The translations under genes and the position numbers were made by a program. A stretch of 64,000 bases of DNA from an uncultured Draconibacterium sp. (GTDB taxonomy: Bacteria; Bacteroidota; Bacteroidia; Bacteroidales; Prolixibacteraceae). Numbering within the stretch: position 1 is the stretch's first letter; the number at the start of each line of letters is the position of its first letter. Shown piece after piece: positions 1-9,540 of this stretch. The notes below the pieces were generated by a model. That model saw nothing but the letters and a program-made list of their open reading frames with translations. It made no database searches and was not told the DNA's origin. The stretch covers positions 124,001 through 188,000 of the forward strand of contig NZ_OY776413.1 in NCBI RefSeq assembly GCF_963675585.1, given 5' to 3'.

Positions 1-1
1 A

Positions 2-322
2 ATCATACAGTACTTTGGGGCCAATCCCACATTAAATCCGGTTCAAAAAACCATTGCCGGACTGTATTTCTATTTTTCGAAGCTATTTACCTATCATTTT
101 CTAAACGATAAATCGGAACGAAATGTGGCCGCCGAATTACGTGTTCACCCGTTTTTTGTGCGCGAATATGTGGCAGCGGCGAAAAAATACTCGCCCACAA
201 AACTGTATGAAATTATGGGTATTTTGCGCGAGTACGACATGAAAAGCAAAGGCTTTAATGTTTCAACAATGGTTGAAACGGGCGATTTACAAAAAGAAAT
301 GATTTATAAAATTTTACACTAA
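2..322 (+). CDS. holA: DNA polymerase III subunit delta, C-terminal fragment
   Basis: The reading frame is already open at the window edge, so only the last 106 residues are present. The delta subunit loads the beta sliding clamp as part of the clamp-loader complex in the cytoplasm. The segment VHPFFVREYVAAAKKYS, followed by a helix ending in REYDMKSKGF, is typical of the C-terminal collar domain of Bacteroidota HolA. The Walker-like N-terminal part lies upstream, outside the window. The stop codon directly abuts the ATG of the rhomboid gene, so the two are probably co-transcribed. The identification rests on family resemblance of this end only. Confidence 0.82.
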   Translation: MIQYFGANPTLNPVQKTIAGLYFYFSKLFTYHFLNDKSERNVAAELRVHPFFVREYVAAAKKYSPTKLYEIMGILREYDMKSKGFNVSTMVETGDLQKEMIYKILH

Positions 323-937
323 ATGATTACATGGTTTATTATCGGCGTTACTGCCGTTATTTCTTATGTTGCTTTTCAGAACCACGAACTGGCAAACAAA
401 CTGCAATTTAATGCAGCCCAAATAATTCACCGCAAAGAATATTACCGGCTAATTTCGCATGCCTTTATTCATGCCAACTGGCCCCACCTTGTTGTAAACA
501 TGATGGTTTTGTATTTTTTTGGACGAAATATTGAATATTATTTTAAGCTAGAATTTGGGAAACACACTTCTACTGCCTATTTTTTACTGCTCTATTTTGG
601 CGGAATTTTAGCTTCAAACATCTGGAGCCTGATAAAAAATAAAAACAATTACTATTACAATGCAGTTGGTGCTTCGGGTGCTGTTTCTGCCGTACTTTTT
701 GCAACCATATTTTTTCAACCCTGGGAACCACTCTATTTATTTGCCATTCTTCCCATTCCCGGAATTTTATTTGCCTTCGGATATCTTTTTTACTCGTATC
801 AAATGAGCAAAAAGCAAAAAGACAATGTGGCACACGACGCGCACTTTTTGGGAGCAGTGTTTGGTTTTGTATTCCCGATCCTGTTAAAACCTGAATTGTT
901 CGATCGTTTTATCGATAATTTATTTTCGTTTTTATAA
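323..937 (+). CDS. Rhomboid family intramembrane serine protease
   Basis: This is a 204-residue polytopic membrane protein. Rhomboids cleave transmembrane substrates within the bilayer using a Ser-His dyad. The motif NAVGASGAVS places the catalytic serine at residue 118, and the catalytic histidine is His174 in AHDAHFLGA. His55 and Asn59 in WPHLVVNMM match the oxyanion residues of the second helix. The size fits a minimal six-helix rhomboid without extra domains. The ATG follows the holA stop with no gap. The next gene starts 2 bp after this one ends, so the three plus-strand genes form an operon. The substrate cannot be told from sequence. Confidence 0.9.
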   Translation: MITWFIIGVTAVISYVAFQNHELANKLQFNAAQIIHRKEYYRLISHAFIHANWPHLVVNMMVLYFFGRNIEYYFKLEFGKHTSTAYFLLLYFGGILASNIWSLIKNKNNYYYNAVGASGAVSAVLFATIFFQPWEPLYLFAILPIPGILFAFGYLFYSYQMSKKQKDNVAHDAHFLGAVFGFVFPILLKPELFDRFIDNLFSFL

Positions 938-939
938 GA

Positions 940-1767
940 ATGGATTTTATTATAATAAATGGCAAAGTCGTTTCGAAACACGAAGCGAACCTCACTGAAT
1001 TTCTGTGGGACGAGCCATTTATTCTTTCTCAAAAAGTATGGTTTGGCTTTGGTGGCATTCCGCTTTTCCACGAAAATATCGATTCCATTGAAAGGCAACT
1101 TAACTCCTTTCATCTTACGCTCCCGGCTTTGTTTAAAAACAAAAGAGAACTGTTTCGCCTCACAAAGCGCATGCTGAATAAAAACAAGTTCTACCGCTCG
1201 GGATTTATTGATTACCGTTTTTTTATTTCGGGAACAAAAATCGACACGCTCATCAGCAGTTCGGCTTTTGCTGAATTCGATTTTCCATTTACGGCAGCGG
1301 GCAAACTCGTTCAGTTTTCATCGTTTAAAAAAAGTACGCAGTCCATTTCCGGTCGCTTTAAAATTCACAACCAGATTTTATGGGAAGCCGCAAGTGCACA
1401 AACGCAAAATGCCGGTTTGCAAGGAACAATTATTCTAAACGAAAAGGATTGCATCTGCGAAGGAGTGGCGGCAAATATTTTTATGGTGAAAAAAGATGTA
1501 CTCATCACTCCATCACTCGATTCGGGTTGTTACGAGGATGTTCTGCGTCTTGTAATTCTTGAACTTGCAAAATCATCCGGTCTTAAAATAATTGAAACTC
1601 CGGATATTTCAAAAGAACATATTTTTAGCATGAATGAGTTGTTTTTTGCCAGCGAAGAAAAAGGAATCGAGTGGGTTTTGGGTCTAGAAACAAAACGTTA
1701 TGTACACGAATATTCTGATGAGATCCACCACAAACTCAACGAATTTTTAAAACATAAAATTATTTGA
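940..1767 (+). CDS. Aminotransferase class IV (PLP-dependent) family protein
   Basis: A 275-residue fold-type IV PLP enzyme. This family contains branched-chain aminotransferases, D-amino-acid aminotransferases and aminodeoxychorismate lyase (PabC). Lys141 in the KIHN motif fits the Schiff-base lysine of the family pattern K-x-x-N. Glu174 in CEGVAANIF matches the conserved EGxxxNxF element that contacts the cofactor. The N-terminal half diverges from branched-chain aminotransferases, and the length fits PabC-like or unassigned members; the substrate is not resolved. It is the last gene of the holA-rhomboid operon, with an intergenic gap of only 2 bp. Confidence 0.82.
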   Translation: MDFIIINGKVVSKHEANLTEFLWDEPFILSQKVWFGFGGIPLFHENIDSIERQLNSFHLTLPALFKNKRELFRLTKRMLNKNKFYRSGFIDYRFFISGTKIDTLISSSAFAEFDFPFTAAGKLVQFSSFKKSTQSISGRFKIHNQILWEAASAQTQNAGLQGTIILNEKDCICEGVAANIFMVKKDVLITPSLDSGCYEDVLRLVILELAKSSGLKIIETPDISKEHIFSMNELFFASEEKGIEWVLGLETKRYVHEYSDEIHHKLNEFLKHKII

Positions 1768-1815
1768 TTTAATGAAAAGCTGCATGCCACAAGCTTCAAG
1801 CTTATTCCCGATTAC

Positions 1816-1845
1816 TGAACACTGAACACTGAACACTGAACACTG
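1816..1845. repeat. Short tandem repeat, 4 copies of TGAACAC
   Basis: Four perfect head-to-tail copies of the heptamer TGAACAC, plus a two-base partial copy. They lie in the 85-bp gap between the convergent aminotransferase and yqgE genes. No coding sequence spans it. Confidence 0.9.
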
Positions 1846-1852
1846 GTCTTTT

Positions 1853-2443
1853 CTAATTCAACAATGGATTTTCAGGGAAATTTTCCCAAAAAGAATACCG
1901 CGAACCCGCCTTTTTAACAAAATCAACCCACGACGATTCGCTCAAATCGCGCATAATGGCATCTTGCTCAACATCTGTAACCAGCCACGAATCTTCTTTT
2001 AGTTCGCTTTCCAACTGACCGGCATCCCAGCCGGAATAACCAAGGAAAAAACGAATGTCCTTTGGATCGATCAATCCAAGTTTAATATCGTGTTTAAGCA
2101 CATCAAAATCGCCTCCCCAATAAAGGTCATCCAGCACATGAATGCTACCGGGTAATTTGTCGCCCAGTTTATGAATGTAATAGATTGAATCGGTTGATAC
2201 CGGCCCGCCCAAATACACTTCGGCGTCGCATTCCGGAAAATCGGGGAACACATCCTGAATCGGGAAATCTACTTTTTTATTCAAAATAAAACCAACTGCA
2301 CCTTTTTCGCTGTGCGCTACCAAAAGTACAACCGAACGATTAAAATAATGACCGGACAAAAATGGCTCAGCAATTAGAATGCGGCCCTTTTTCGGTGCAA
2401 CGTTGTTCGTTTTAATTTTGAATATGTCGAGATTATCAGCCAT
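1853..2443 (-). CDS. YqgE/AlgH family protein (DUF179)
   Basis: A 196-residue cytoplasmic protein of the YqgE/AlgH family. The family signature is visible near the N-terminus as a GRILIAEPFL segment followed by FNRSVVLLVAHSEKGAVGFILN. A second conserved block is VYLGGPV, and the C-terminal third contains FLGYSGWDAGQLESEL. The biochemical function of the family is not established; AlgH was first described as an alginate regulator in Pseudomonas. The gene is convergent with the aminotransferase and lies downstream of the FtsB-like gene on the same strand, 86 bp away. Full length for the family. Confidence 0.9.
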   Translation of the reverse strand: MADNLDIFKIKTNNVAPKKGRILIAEPFLSGHYFNRSVVLLVAHSEKGAVGFILNKKVDFPIQDVFPDFPECDAEVYLGGPVSTDSIYYIHKLGDKLPGSIHVLDDLYWGGDFDVLKHDIKLGLIDPKDIRFFLGYSGWDAGQLESELKEDSWLVTDVEQDAIMRDLSESSWVDFVKKAGSRYSFWENFPENPLLN

Positions 2444-2529
2444 TACAAAAGCAATATAAGAAAATTATGCTACCATTCAAATAATAGAACTCCCACAAAA
2501 ACAAATAACGGATTTCTTTCGAGAATGTT

Positions 2530-2841
2530 TTATTTTTCCTCTTCAACTACAATAAAAACGTCTTCGCCGGGCTTTGACATATAATATTGTTCGCGTGCAA
2601 ATTTTTCCAATTCTTCTTTTCCCTGGCTAAGGTCTTCCAGTTTTTGTTTATCAGAAGTAATACGCGCTTTGTAGTACTCTTTTTGCTGAATAAGATCGTG
2701 CAGTTGTTGCTTACTTTCAACGTGTGCAACAATACTGTTTTCGTCGAAAAAGATGATCCAGGTTAAAAACAGAACCGATGCAATAACAAACTTATTGCTG
2801 ATAACACTGAAGATTCCCGATTCTGTAAATTTCTTTTTCAT
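2530..2841 (-). CDS. Septum formation initiator (FtsB/DivIC-like)
   Basis: A 103-residue single-pass membrane protein. After a short basic N-terminus (MKKKF) comes a hydrophobic helix at about residues 17-33, then a coiled coil (about 40-90). The topology and length fit the FtsB/DivIC family, which bridges early and late proteins of the divisome at the septum. The start was set at MKKKF rather than the ATG seven codons upstream, because the basic residues then immediately precede the membrane segment. It lies between pruA (upstream, same strand) and yqgE, separated from pruA by a strong terminator, so it probably has its own promoter. Confidence 0.8.
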   Translation of the reverse strand: MKKKFTESGIFSVISNKFVIASVLFLTWIIFFDENSIVAHVESKQQLHDLIQQKEYYKARITSDKQKLEDLSQGKEELEKFAREQYYMSKPGEDVFIVVEEEK

Positions 2842-2880
2842 TACGAAATAATTATGCAACAAAAGTAGGCATCTTACGGC

Positions 2881-2919
2881 TCAAAAAAAAGAGGAGCTGA
2901 AATAAATCAGCTCCTCTTT
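2881..2919 (-). terminator. Rho-independent terminator of pruA
   Basis: A 13-bp perfect stem, AAAGAGGAGCTGA paired with TCAGCTCCTCTTT, with a six-base loop. On the minus strand it is followed by a run of T residues. It sits 26 bp after the pruA stop codon. Confidence 0.92.
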
Positions 2920-2944
2920 ATAAACAACTTAACGTTGGTATATC

Positions 2945-4582
2945 TTATTCTTCATCCGGTTGAAAATTCGGATAAGTATAATTTACTGATGGTACAAAAG
3001 TTTCTTTAATTGTACGAATCGATGTCCAGCGCAAGAAATTAAAAATAGATCCTGCTTTATCGTCGGTACCAGAACCACGGGCGCCACCAAAAGGTTGCTG
3101 TCCAACAACGGCACCGGTTGGCTTGTCGTTGATGTAGAAGTTACCTGCACAATTTTCAAGACGTTTTGTAATTTTTTCGATGTTGTAACGATTTTGCGAA
3201 AGTACCGCACCTGTCAAAGCGTAAATCGATGTTTTATCCAGAATCTCAAGTGTTTCGTCCAGTTTTTCATCTTCGTAAACATAAACAGTTAAAACCGGTC
3301 CAAACAACTCTTCTTCCATGGTAATGTAATCTGGTTTTTTAGCTAAAATTACGGTTGGCTCAATAAAATAACCAACTGATTTATCGCAATTTCCACCAAA
3401 AATAACCTCAGCATCTTCATCTTCCCTTGCACGATCAATAAATCCTTTCAATTTATCAAACGATGATTCGTCGATTACTGCATTTATAAAGTTGGTAAAA
3501 TCTTCCGGTGGTCCCATTTTTACCGTAGCCAGTTCTTTACCAAACAACTCTTTTACTTCGGGCCAAATACTTTCCGGAACATAAACACGCGAAGCAGCTG
3601 AACATTTTTGTCCCTGGTATTCAAATGCGCCCCGCAACATGGCAATTGCCAATACCTGAGGATTTACAGTATTATCGGCAAAAATAAAGTCTTTACCACC
3701 TGTTTCTCCAACAATACGAGGATACGATTTGTATTTGTAAATGTTATCGCCAATTGTTTTCCAGATGCTTTGGAAAACACCTGTTGAACCGGTAAAGTGA
3801 ATTCCGGTAAACTCGGGATGAGTTAATACAATGTCGGCAACAACTGGTCCCGATGCATAAATTAAATTAATAACTCCATCCGGAAGACCGGCTTCTTTAA
3901 AAATTTCCATGATAACACCTGCTGAATAAACGGCAGTTTTCGAAGGTTTCCAAACTACCACGTTACCCATTAATGCAGGGGCCGCAGGAAGGTTTCCGGC
4001 AATTGAAGTAAAGTTAAACGGTGTAAGTGCAAATACAAAACCTTCCAATGGACGGAATTCGTTGTAGTTCCACATTCCTTTTGCCGATTCAGGTTGAATT
4101 TTATAGATATCAGTCATTACCTGAACGCCAAAACGGAAAAAATCTGCCAACTCACAGGCAGCATCAATTTCAGCCTGAAATGCATTTTTTGACTGCCCCA
4201 ACATGGTTGCAGCATTAATTTTTGCACGGTACGGTCCTGCCAGCAGATCGGCTGCTTTCAGAAAAATAGAAGCACGGTGTTGCCATGCCATGTTAGCCCA
4301 TTTTTCCTTTGCCTCAAGAGCAGCATCGATGGCCATTTCAACATGACTTGAATCTCCCTGATTGTAGTGTCCCAGCGTATGCGCAATATCATGAGGTGGA
4401 CACATTCGTACCTTTCGGTCGGTGTATACATCTTTTCCACCAATAACCATTGGCTGGTCAATTTCTTCTGAACGCAACTCGTTAAGTTTTGCTTTCAATT
4501 CAACTCTTTCCGGAGATCCCGGAGCGTAGCTCAGAACCGGTTCGTTCTTTGCAATCGGCACATTAAAAATTCCTTTCGACAT
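2945..4582 (-). CDS. pruA: L-glutamate gamma-semialdehyde dehydrogenase
   Basis: A 545-residue aldehyde dehydrogenase that oxidises glutamate semialdehyde (in equilibrium with 1-pyrroline-5-carboxylate) to glutamate, the second step of proline catabolism. The catalytic cysteine is Cys327 in EYQGQKCSAASR, and Glu293 in GETGGKDF is the general base. The nucleotide-binding turn is FTGSTGVF (263-270). The length matches the stand-alone P5C dehydrogenases of Bacteroidota rather than the PutA fusion. No proline dehydrogenase gene is next to it, so the pathway partner must be elsewhere. A -7-like element lies about 42 bp upstream and a strong terminator follows. Confidence 0.93.
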   Translation of the reverse strand: MSKGIFNVPIAKNEPVLSYAPGSPERVELKAKLNELRSEEIDQPMVIGGKDVYTDRKVRMCPPHDIAHTLGHYNQGDSSHVEMAIDAALEAKEKWANMAWQHRASIFLKAADLLAGPYRAKINAATMLGQSKNAFQAEIDAACELADFFRFGVQVMTDIYKIQPESAKGMWNYNEFRPLEGFVFALTPFNFTSIAGNLPAAPALMGNVVVWKPSKTAVYSAGVIMEIFKEAGLPDGVINLIYASGPVVADIVLTHPEFTGIHFTGSTGVFQSIWKTIGDNIYKYKSYPRIVGETGGKDFIFADNTVNPQVLAIAMLRGAFEYQGQKCSAASRVYVPESIWPEVKELFGKELATVKMGPPEDFTNFINAVIDESSFDKLKGFIDRAREDEDAEVIFGGNCDKSVGYFIEPTVILAKKPDYITMEEELFGPVLTVYVYEDEKLDETLEILDKTSIYALTGAVLSQNRYNIEKITKRLENCAGNFYINDKPTGAVVGQQPFGGARGSGTDDKAGSIFNFLRWTSIRTIKETFVPSVNYTYPNFQPDEE

Positions 4583-4623
4583 AATTTTATTCTTTTTTGG
4601 TATCTACTTTCAATTCTATCGTA

Positions 4624-4631
4624 CAAATCTA
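4624..4631 (-). promoter_or_regulatory. Candidate -7 element of pruA
   Basis: Read on the minus strand the sequence is TAGATTTG, which matches the Bacteroidota -7 consensus TAnnTTTG. It lies about 42 bp upstream of the pruA start codon. A -33 TTTG lies only 15 bp upstream, closer than the usual 19-20 bp, so the assignment is tentative. Confidence 0.4.
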
Positions 4632-4832
4632 AAGAATAGCACTTGGCAAAATCATAACAAAAATCAGGGCTTCAAAAAAAAGCACAAGTGTATCTAACTG
4701 AATATCAACAAACTATTTTCGCCATACTAAAAAACAAAACAAAAATCAGTTTTTCACATTCCCATTTTGACAATTTTTTATGTAAAAAAGACCAGAAATG
4801 GCGAGACATCGGTCATTTTTAATATTTTTACA

Positions 4833-6914
4833 TTGTTGTTAAAGAGAATTTCAGACATACTAATCATTAAATTTTGGGCTGCTCACGAAAAATCGGTGCA
4901 AAAGCAGCTTATTCAACTTCTATTTATTTGGGGGATTGTTGCTGTATTGTCTGTTATCGCATTAACACTTCATCTGTTCGATGTCGATTCCGGGCACTGC
5001 CTGATTTGTGACATCATGTTATCGGCAGTTTCGTTTATGGCTGTGGCCTGTGCTTTAAATGGCAAGGTCGACTGTGCAGTAAACAGCATATTTTCGGTAC
5101 CCGTATTTATTTATGCCTTTTACATTTCTGATTTTAACTCGCATGTTTCGCCCATTGAAACGGTTCACCAATCATCGTGGTGGCTAATGGCCGGGCTTAT
5201 TTTTCTGTATTATTATTCAAGACTCGAAACGCGTATTGTTCTTTATTTCTTTGTTTCGCTGGCACTACTGTCATTTCAATTGTTTGTTACCGATCATTTA
5301 TTTGATTCATTCACCTACTACACCCCCTTTATAACCAATCCTCTGCTTATTTTTACAGCATTCTTTTTAACAACATTTTACCTGCGAAAACGATTGATTT
5401 CGTTAATTGAGAAACTGGAAGATCAGCTTAAAATGCATGCAGAGGGCATAACCAAAGTACTTCAGAGTTCGTCGTTTTTGATTGCACGTTTAACTGCCGA
5501 ACGAGACGAAGATGGCAATGTGGTGCAATTAATTGTAGAAAAGGTAAACCATGCTTTTGAGTCGGGATTTAAAATTAATCTTTACGAAGTCCAGGGACAA
5601 AAAGCAGAATATGTTTTCAACCTTATTTTTAAAGGAAAATTCGACGTTGACAAGACGGTTCTTTTTAACAAACGAAAAGTTAGTGAATTTCATGCGAATA
5701 GCATGGACAAGTGGTTTAAAATTCATGTATTAAACCCAAATTACAACATCTATTATATTGCTTTTGAAGACATAACAAAAACGAAAAATAAAATTGCAGA
5801 GTTGGAGGCCAACAAACGAAGGTACAAAGTATTGCTGGAGGCCATTCCTGATATCTTCTTTGTAATTGACAAGGATGGTATTTACGAAGACTTTGTTATT
5901 AAAGAGAGTGATCTTTTTAAAATTGAAGACGCAAATATTATTGGCAGTTCGATTTACGATGCTGGCTTTCCGGACCGAATGGCAGATAAAATCTATTCAT
6001 GCATTCAGGATTGTATAAAAACCAATTCGATTGAATCAATTGAATATTCGTTAAATACGCCCAACGGAACATTTTTATTCGAAATGAGACTGGCAAAATT
6101 AAATGCCCGTTCCGTTATTTCGGTAGCCCGCGATATTACAAAACGCAAAACCGCTGAGTTTAGCCTCGAAAAAGCATTGGTACGTGCCGAAGAATCAGAC
6201 AAATTAAAATCAGCATTCTTGTCAAATCTTTCGCACGAGATACGTACACCAATGAATATTATTACCAACTTCTCCCGAATGTTGGCATCGCCAGAAATGG
6301 ACAGTATGGAACGACTTGAACTAACAGATGCAATCAATCAGAATGGTCAGCAGTTAATAAACATGATTGATAATACCATCCATTTATCAAAAATAGAAAC
6401 GGAATCCATCAGCATAAACAATTCGTACTGCCGGGTAAATCAGATTTTGCGAGACATTTACAACAAGGTTTCGCCCAATATTCCTGATTCGAAAGATATA
6501 CGAATGAAATTGGTACTTGATGTGGCCAATCCTGAATTCGGTTTTGAAACTGACATTGATGTGTTAAAAGAAACACTTTCAATTTTAGTCGATAATGCAG
6601 TTAAATACACAAACTCGGGTTTGGTGGAACTGGGTTACGAAATGATAATGAACAACCAAATAAAATTTATCGTTTCCGATACTGGAATTGGGATTCCCAA
6701 AGACGATTTTGAAAACATATTTAGTCGTTTTTATCGCGTTCAAAATAAAATTAACCAAACAACTTCGGGTTCAGGAATTGGTTTGCCAATTGCCCAACAC
6801 TATGTTTCTTTATTGGGTGGCGAATTGGAGTTCCACTCAACGCTTGACAAAGGCAGCGAGTTTTGGTTCATATTGCCTTTTAAAGAAGGTCGTGGTTACA
6901 TGAGATTGGTGTAA
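4833..6914 (+). CDS. Membrane PAS-domain sensor histidine kinase
   Basis: The N-terminal 190 residues hold about six hydrophobic helices with no recognisable periplasmic domain. A PAS-like region follows, then HisKA and HATPase domains. The phospho-acceptor is the His in SNLSHEIRTPMN (codon at 6234). ATP-binding motifs are LVDNAVKYTNSG, DTGIGIP and GSGIGLPIAQ. No receiver domain is attached and no response regulator is adjacent, so it is an orphan kinase. The start is uncertain. The frame stays open upstream to a TTG at 4767 and there is no ATG before the membrane region; I chose the TTG at 4833 just before the basic segment LLKRISD. The signal sensed is unknown. Confidence 0.85.
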   Translation: MLLKRISDILIIKFWAAHEKSVQKQLIQLLFIWGIVAVLSVIALTLHLFDVDSGHCLICDIMLSAVSFMAVACALNGKVDCAVNSIFSVPVFIYAFYISDFNSHVSPIETVHQSSWWLMAGLIFLYYYSRLETRIVLYFFVSLALLSFQLFVTDHLFDSFTYYTPFITNPLLIFTAFFLTTFYLRKRLISLIEKLEDQLKMHAEGITKVLQSSSFLIARLTAERDEDGNVVQLIVEKVNHAFESGFKINLYEVQGQKAEYVFNLIFKGKFDVDKTVLFNKRKVSEFHANSMDKWFKIHVLNPNYNIYYIAFEDITKTKNKIAELEANKRRYKVLLEAIPDIFFVIDKDGIYEDFVIKESDLFKIEDANIIGSSIYDAGFPDRMADKIYSCIQDCIKTNSIESIEYSLNTPNGTFLFEMRLAKLNARSVISVARDITKRKTAEFSLEKALVRAEESDKLKSAFLSNLSHEIRTPMNIITNFSRMLASPEMDSMERLELTDAINQNGQQLINMIDNTIHLSKIETESISINNSYCRVNQILRDIYNKVSPNIPDSKDIRMKLVLDVANPEFGFETDIDVLKETLSILVDNAVKYTNSGLVELGYEMIMNNQIKFIVSDTGIGIPKDDFENIFSRFYRVQNKINQTTSGSGIGLPIAQHYVSLLGGELEFHSTLDKGSEFWFILPFKEGRGYMRLV

Positions 6915-7163
6915 GCCTGTCCACCATTTTTTTTCATTTAAGTTGCAACATCTCCCGATTATAAACTTTACTAAAGAACTTGTTTCAGGTTTTTCCAGAA
7001 TTTAGCACCATTTATTTCATATTAAGTGTTGTTTTCTAACAAAACAATGTTGTATTTTTAGTTAAAATAAACAACGTACAAATGTCCGATTCGTAAAATA
7101 CAAGAGTTGAACATTAGCACTGCTAACCTGTTTATGTGGTACAAAACAACTAATAACAAAAAC

Positions 7164-7871
7164 ATGCAAATCAAAACTCTAACTTTGCTTAGCTTCTTAA
7201 TTGCAGGCACGCTCAGTTTCTCGACTGCAGCTGAAAAAGATTCCGACCAACAACCTCAGCGTGTTGTAATGTCAAACAATTCCTTCACACCCCACTTGCG
7301 CATTAATGGATACACTTTTTATGCGTTCGACGACAGAGTTGACTCGTATTATTCGAGCACCGAATATTTTAATGGGAAAATAAAAGGTGGTTTTCAATGG
7401 GGAGGCGGACTTGAATACATGCTGGCACCTTTCCAAAGCGTTGAATTAAGTTACCTGCGTTTAGACACAGAAGCACCTTTGGAATATTACAAAAACGGCA
7501 TTCAGTATTCTGTTTTTGACGTGGCAACAAACTACATATTTTTAGGAAGTAACCGTTATTTTCCGACCGGAAGTATGGTTGAACCATTTGCAGGTTTGCA
7601 AGCCGGTGTGGCCATATTTAATGTCAATAATCCAGACACAGGGAATTCAGATAATGCCACAAAATTTGCCTGGGGAATAAAAGCAGGATTAAACGTTTGG
7701 GCCAGCGAACAAGTTGGGTTAAAAATCCAAACCGGATTAAATTCAGCAGTGCAGGCTGCCGGAGGAAGTTTCTATTTTGGACCGGGCGGACCGGGTGCCG
7801 GAGTAAATACCTATTCTACATTTTACCAGTTTTACATTGGCGGAGGTTTAACTTTTCGCGTTGGAAATTAA
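7164..7871 (+). CDS. Outer-membrane beta-barrel protein (porin-like, unknown role)
   Basis: A 235-residue secreted protein with a signal peptide (MQIKTLTLLSFLIAG, cleavage likely near STAAEKDS). The mature part consists of alternating hydrophobic/polar strands with glycine- and aromatic-rich turns, ending in YIGGGLTFRVGN, a typical outer-membrane barrel C-terminus. The upstream ATG at 7107 would add 19 polar residues before the signal peptide, so the ATG at 7164 is preferred. It is monocistronic, with a bidirectional terminator right after it and about 250 bp of AT-rich leader before it. The ligand or partner is unknown. Confidence 0.75.
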   Translation: MQIKTLTLLSFLIAGTLSFSTAAEKDSDQQPQRVVMSNNSFTPHLRINGYTFYAFDDRVDSYYSSTEYFNGKIKGGFQWGGGLEYMLAPFQSVELSYLRLDTEAPLEYYKNGIQYSVFDVATNYIFLGSNRYFPTGSMVEPFAGLQAGVAIFNVNNPDTGNSDNATKFAWGIKAGLNVWASEQVGLKIQTGLNSAVQAAGGSFYFGPGGPGAGVNTYSTFYQFYIGGGLTFRVGN

Positions 7872-7889
7872 GCGATACAACAGTATAAC

Positions 7890-7923
7890 AAAAAAGGATT
7901 ACTGCAATCAGTAATCCTTTTTT
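7890..7923. terminator. Bidirectional rho-independent terminator
   Basis: A 9-bp perfect stem, GGATTACTG with CAGTAATCC, and a four-base loop. It is flanked by six A residues on the left and six T residues on the right, so it can serve both the barrel gene on the plus strand and the DUF5103 gene on the minus strand. Confidence 0.92.
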
Positions 7924-7924
7924 G

Positions 7925-9205
7925 TTATTTATTTTCCAAAGAGTTTAATAAACGGTAACCAACCAACCTGTCGTAACGTCCGGCCAAATCGCGGTAGTAC
8001 ACAAAAATCTGATAATCGTTTTCGGTTTCCCAAAAGCTACCTTCAATATTGGTATGGTCGGCGGTGCTTGATCCCTGCGCAACATAAACGTATTGATAAT
8101 TGTAGTACCCTTGTTTTAACAACATACTCAATTCATAAGCACCGGTTTCAAAATTGTAGGTCATTTCGTTGCTCTTGTTTGCATTCCAGTTCGATAAAGC
8201 ACCAAATACATTTACCGAACCACCCAGCAAAGGAGCATCCATTAGCAAAGTAAAATGCACAAAAGTATAGTCGCATTCCGTTTCCGGAGTCTGCACCTCC
8301 TGATCCTGACTTTCAATGGCATATTTACCATTCATTTCGGTATAGGCAAAAAATTTCTTATTCGATCTTACATCATCGCTTACTAATGTTTTATGAAAAT
8401 ACGGACGATGAAAATCAGTTGCAATAACATTCTCCCCGTTCATTCGATTGGTACGGTTATCGAAATACCGAAATTCGTTTCCTGCCGGGAAAATATTTTC
8501 GCGTGTATACGAGTAATCCAGCATTTTATCGCGCACATACAAGGGTTTTAAATTTCTGATGGCATTGTCCCAACGGTAATTTTGCATGATAACCACTTTC
8601 ACTTCGTCGCGCGGATTTAAGATAGGCACATTCGGATGATATACTTTAAATTCAATCTGATGATTGCTGCCTTTAAATGCATCTTGTGCAGCCCGTTTAA
8701 CTGTTCCATCAATTCCTACCGCATTTTCGTATACCTGAAAGCGCTTTGTTAATACGCGGTTTTCCTTATCTCCTGCCTCGTAAACAACGAGTGCATAATT
8801 GCCTGAATATTTAACTTTTACATGTGTATTAGGTAGCTCTATCCGATAGTTTACGTAGTCAAACGCTGTATTAAACGACATCCCGTAGTCGTCCACCGGA
8901 TTCTCTGTAAAACCTTCCAGATACTCTTCCTGCTGAATGTAACTTTCGTTCCAGTCGGCATCGCAATGAATGATGGTGTAATAATAATCTTTCACTTCTG
9001 CCGACAGGTCATCAAAAGTAAAAATCAGGCTTATATCTTCACCCAGCGCAACTATAGGATTCGATAGAACAAAACCATCGCGATAAGCCAAAACCGTTTT
9101 AATGTTTTCTTTGTAAACAGCATTTTCGTAATAAAAGTGCTGTTGTGCAAAGCCGGAAACGGAAAGAAATAAAAGTAGTATTTGAGCAACAATCCTGGAT
9201 TTCAT
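7925..9205 (-). CDS. DUF5103 / type IX secretion system plug protein
   Basis: A 426-residue secreted protein with a signal peptide ending near SGFAQQ. The Ig-like N-terminal domain with IIHCDADWNES and YRIELPN segments, the central DYSYTRENIFPAGNEFRYFD block and the C-terminal FGALSNWNANKSNEM domain are characteristic of DUF5103. In Flavobacterium johnsoniae a member of this family was found as the plug protein bound to the SprA translocon of the type IX secretion system. By analogy this protein should be periplasmic and close the outer-membrane channel. No other T9SS gene is adjacent; a PorP/SprF gene lies 30 kb downstream. It ends at a shared bidirectional terminator. Confidence 0.85.
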   Translation of the reverse strand: MKSRIVAQILLLFLSVSGFAQQHFYYENAVYKENIKTVLAYRDGFVLSNPIVALGEDISLIFTFDDLSAEVKDYYYTIIHCDADWNESYIQQEEYLEGFTENPVDDYGMSFNTAFDYVNYRIELPNTHVKVKYSGNYALVVYEAGDKENRVLTKRFQVYENAVGIDGTVKRAAQDAFKGSNHQIEFKVYHPNVPILNPRDEVKVVIMQNYRWDNAIRNLKPLYVRDKMLDYSYTRENIFPAGNEFRYFDNRTNRMNGENVIATDFHRPYFHKTLVSDDVRSNKKFFAYTEMNGKYAIESQDQEVQTPETECDYTFVHFTLLMDAPLLGGSVNVFGALSNWNANKSNEMTYNFETGAYELSMLLKQGYYNYQYVYVAQGSSTADHTNIEGSFWETENDYQIFVYYRDLAGRYDRLVGYRLLNSLENK

Positions 9206-9540
9206 TTTTTAAATATTTAAGTGTATCAAACTGAGTTAAAGGTAGAATAAAGAAAATACTTTTTATCGTTGATGTTTTTATGCAGGTAAGATAATATTTT
9301 TCGCAATTCTACACTTTAAGCAAACAAGTTTTTTACCAGTTACATTCTATTTACGCTGTAATTAATGATCATAAATCACCTTTATATCTTTTAATAACGT
9401 TCAAAATGTTAATTTAATCTGAAGTCAATTAATTTTTATTTTTTCCCTGATTTTCAGTACAATTGCAGTAAAATGATTTAAATCAATCCACATATTGATT
9501 TATTTGCATGTTTTAATATGAATACTCTAGGTTTTATGCA

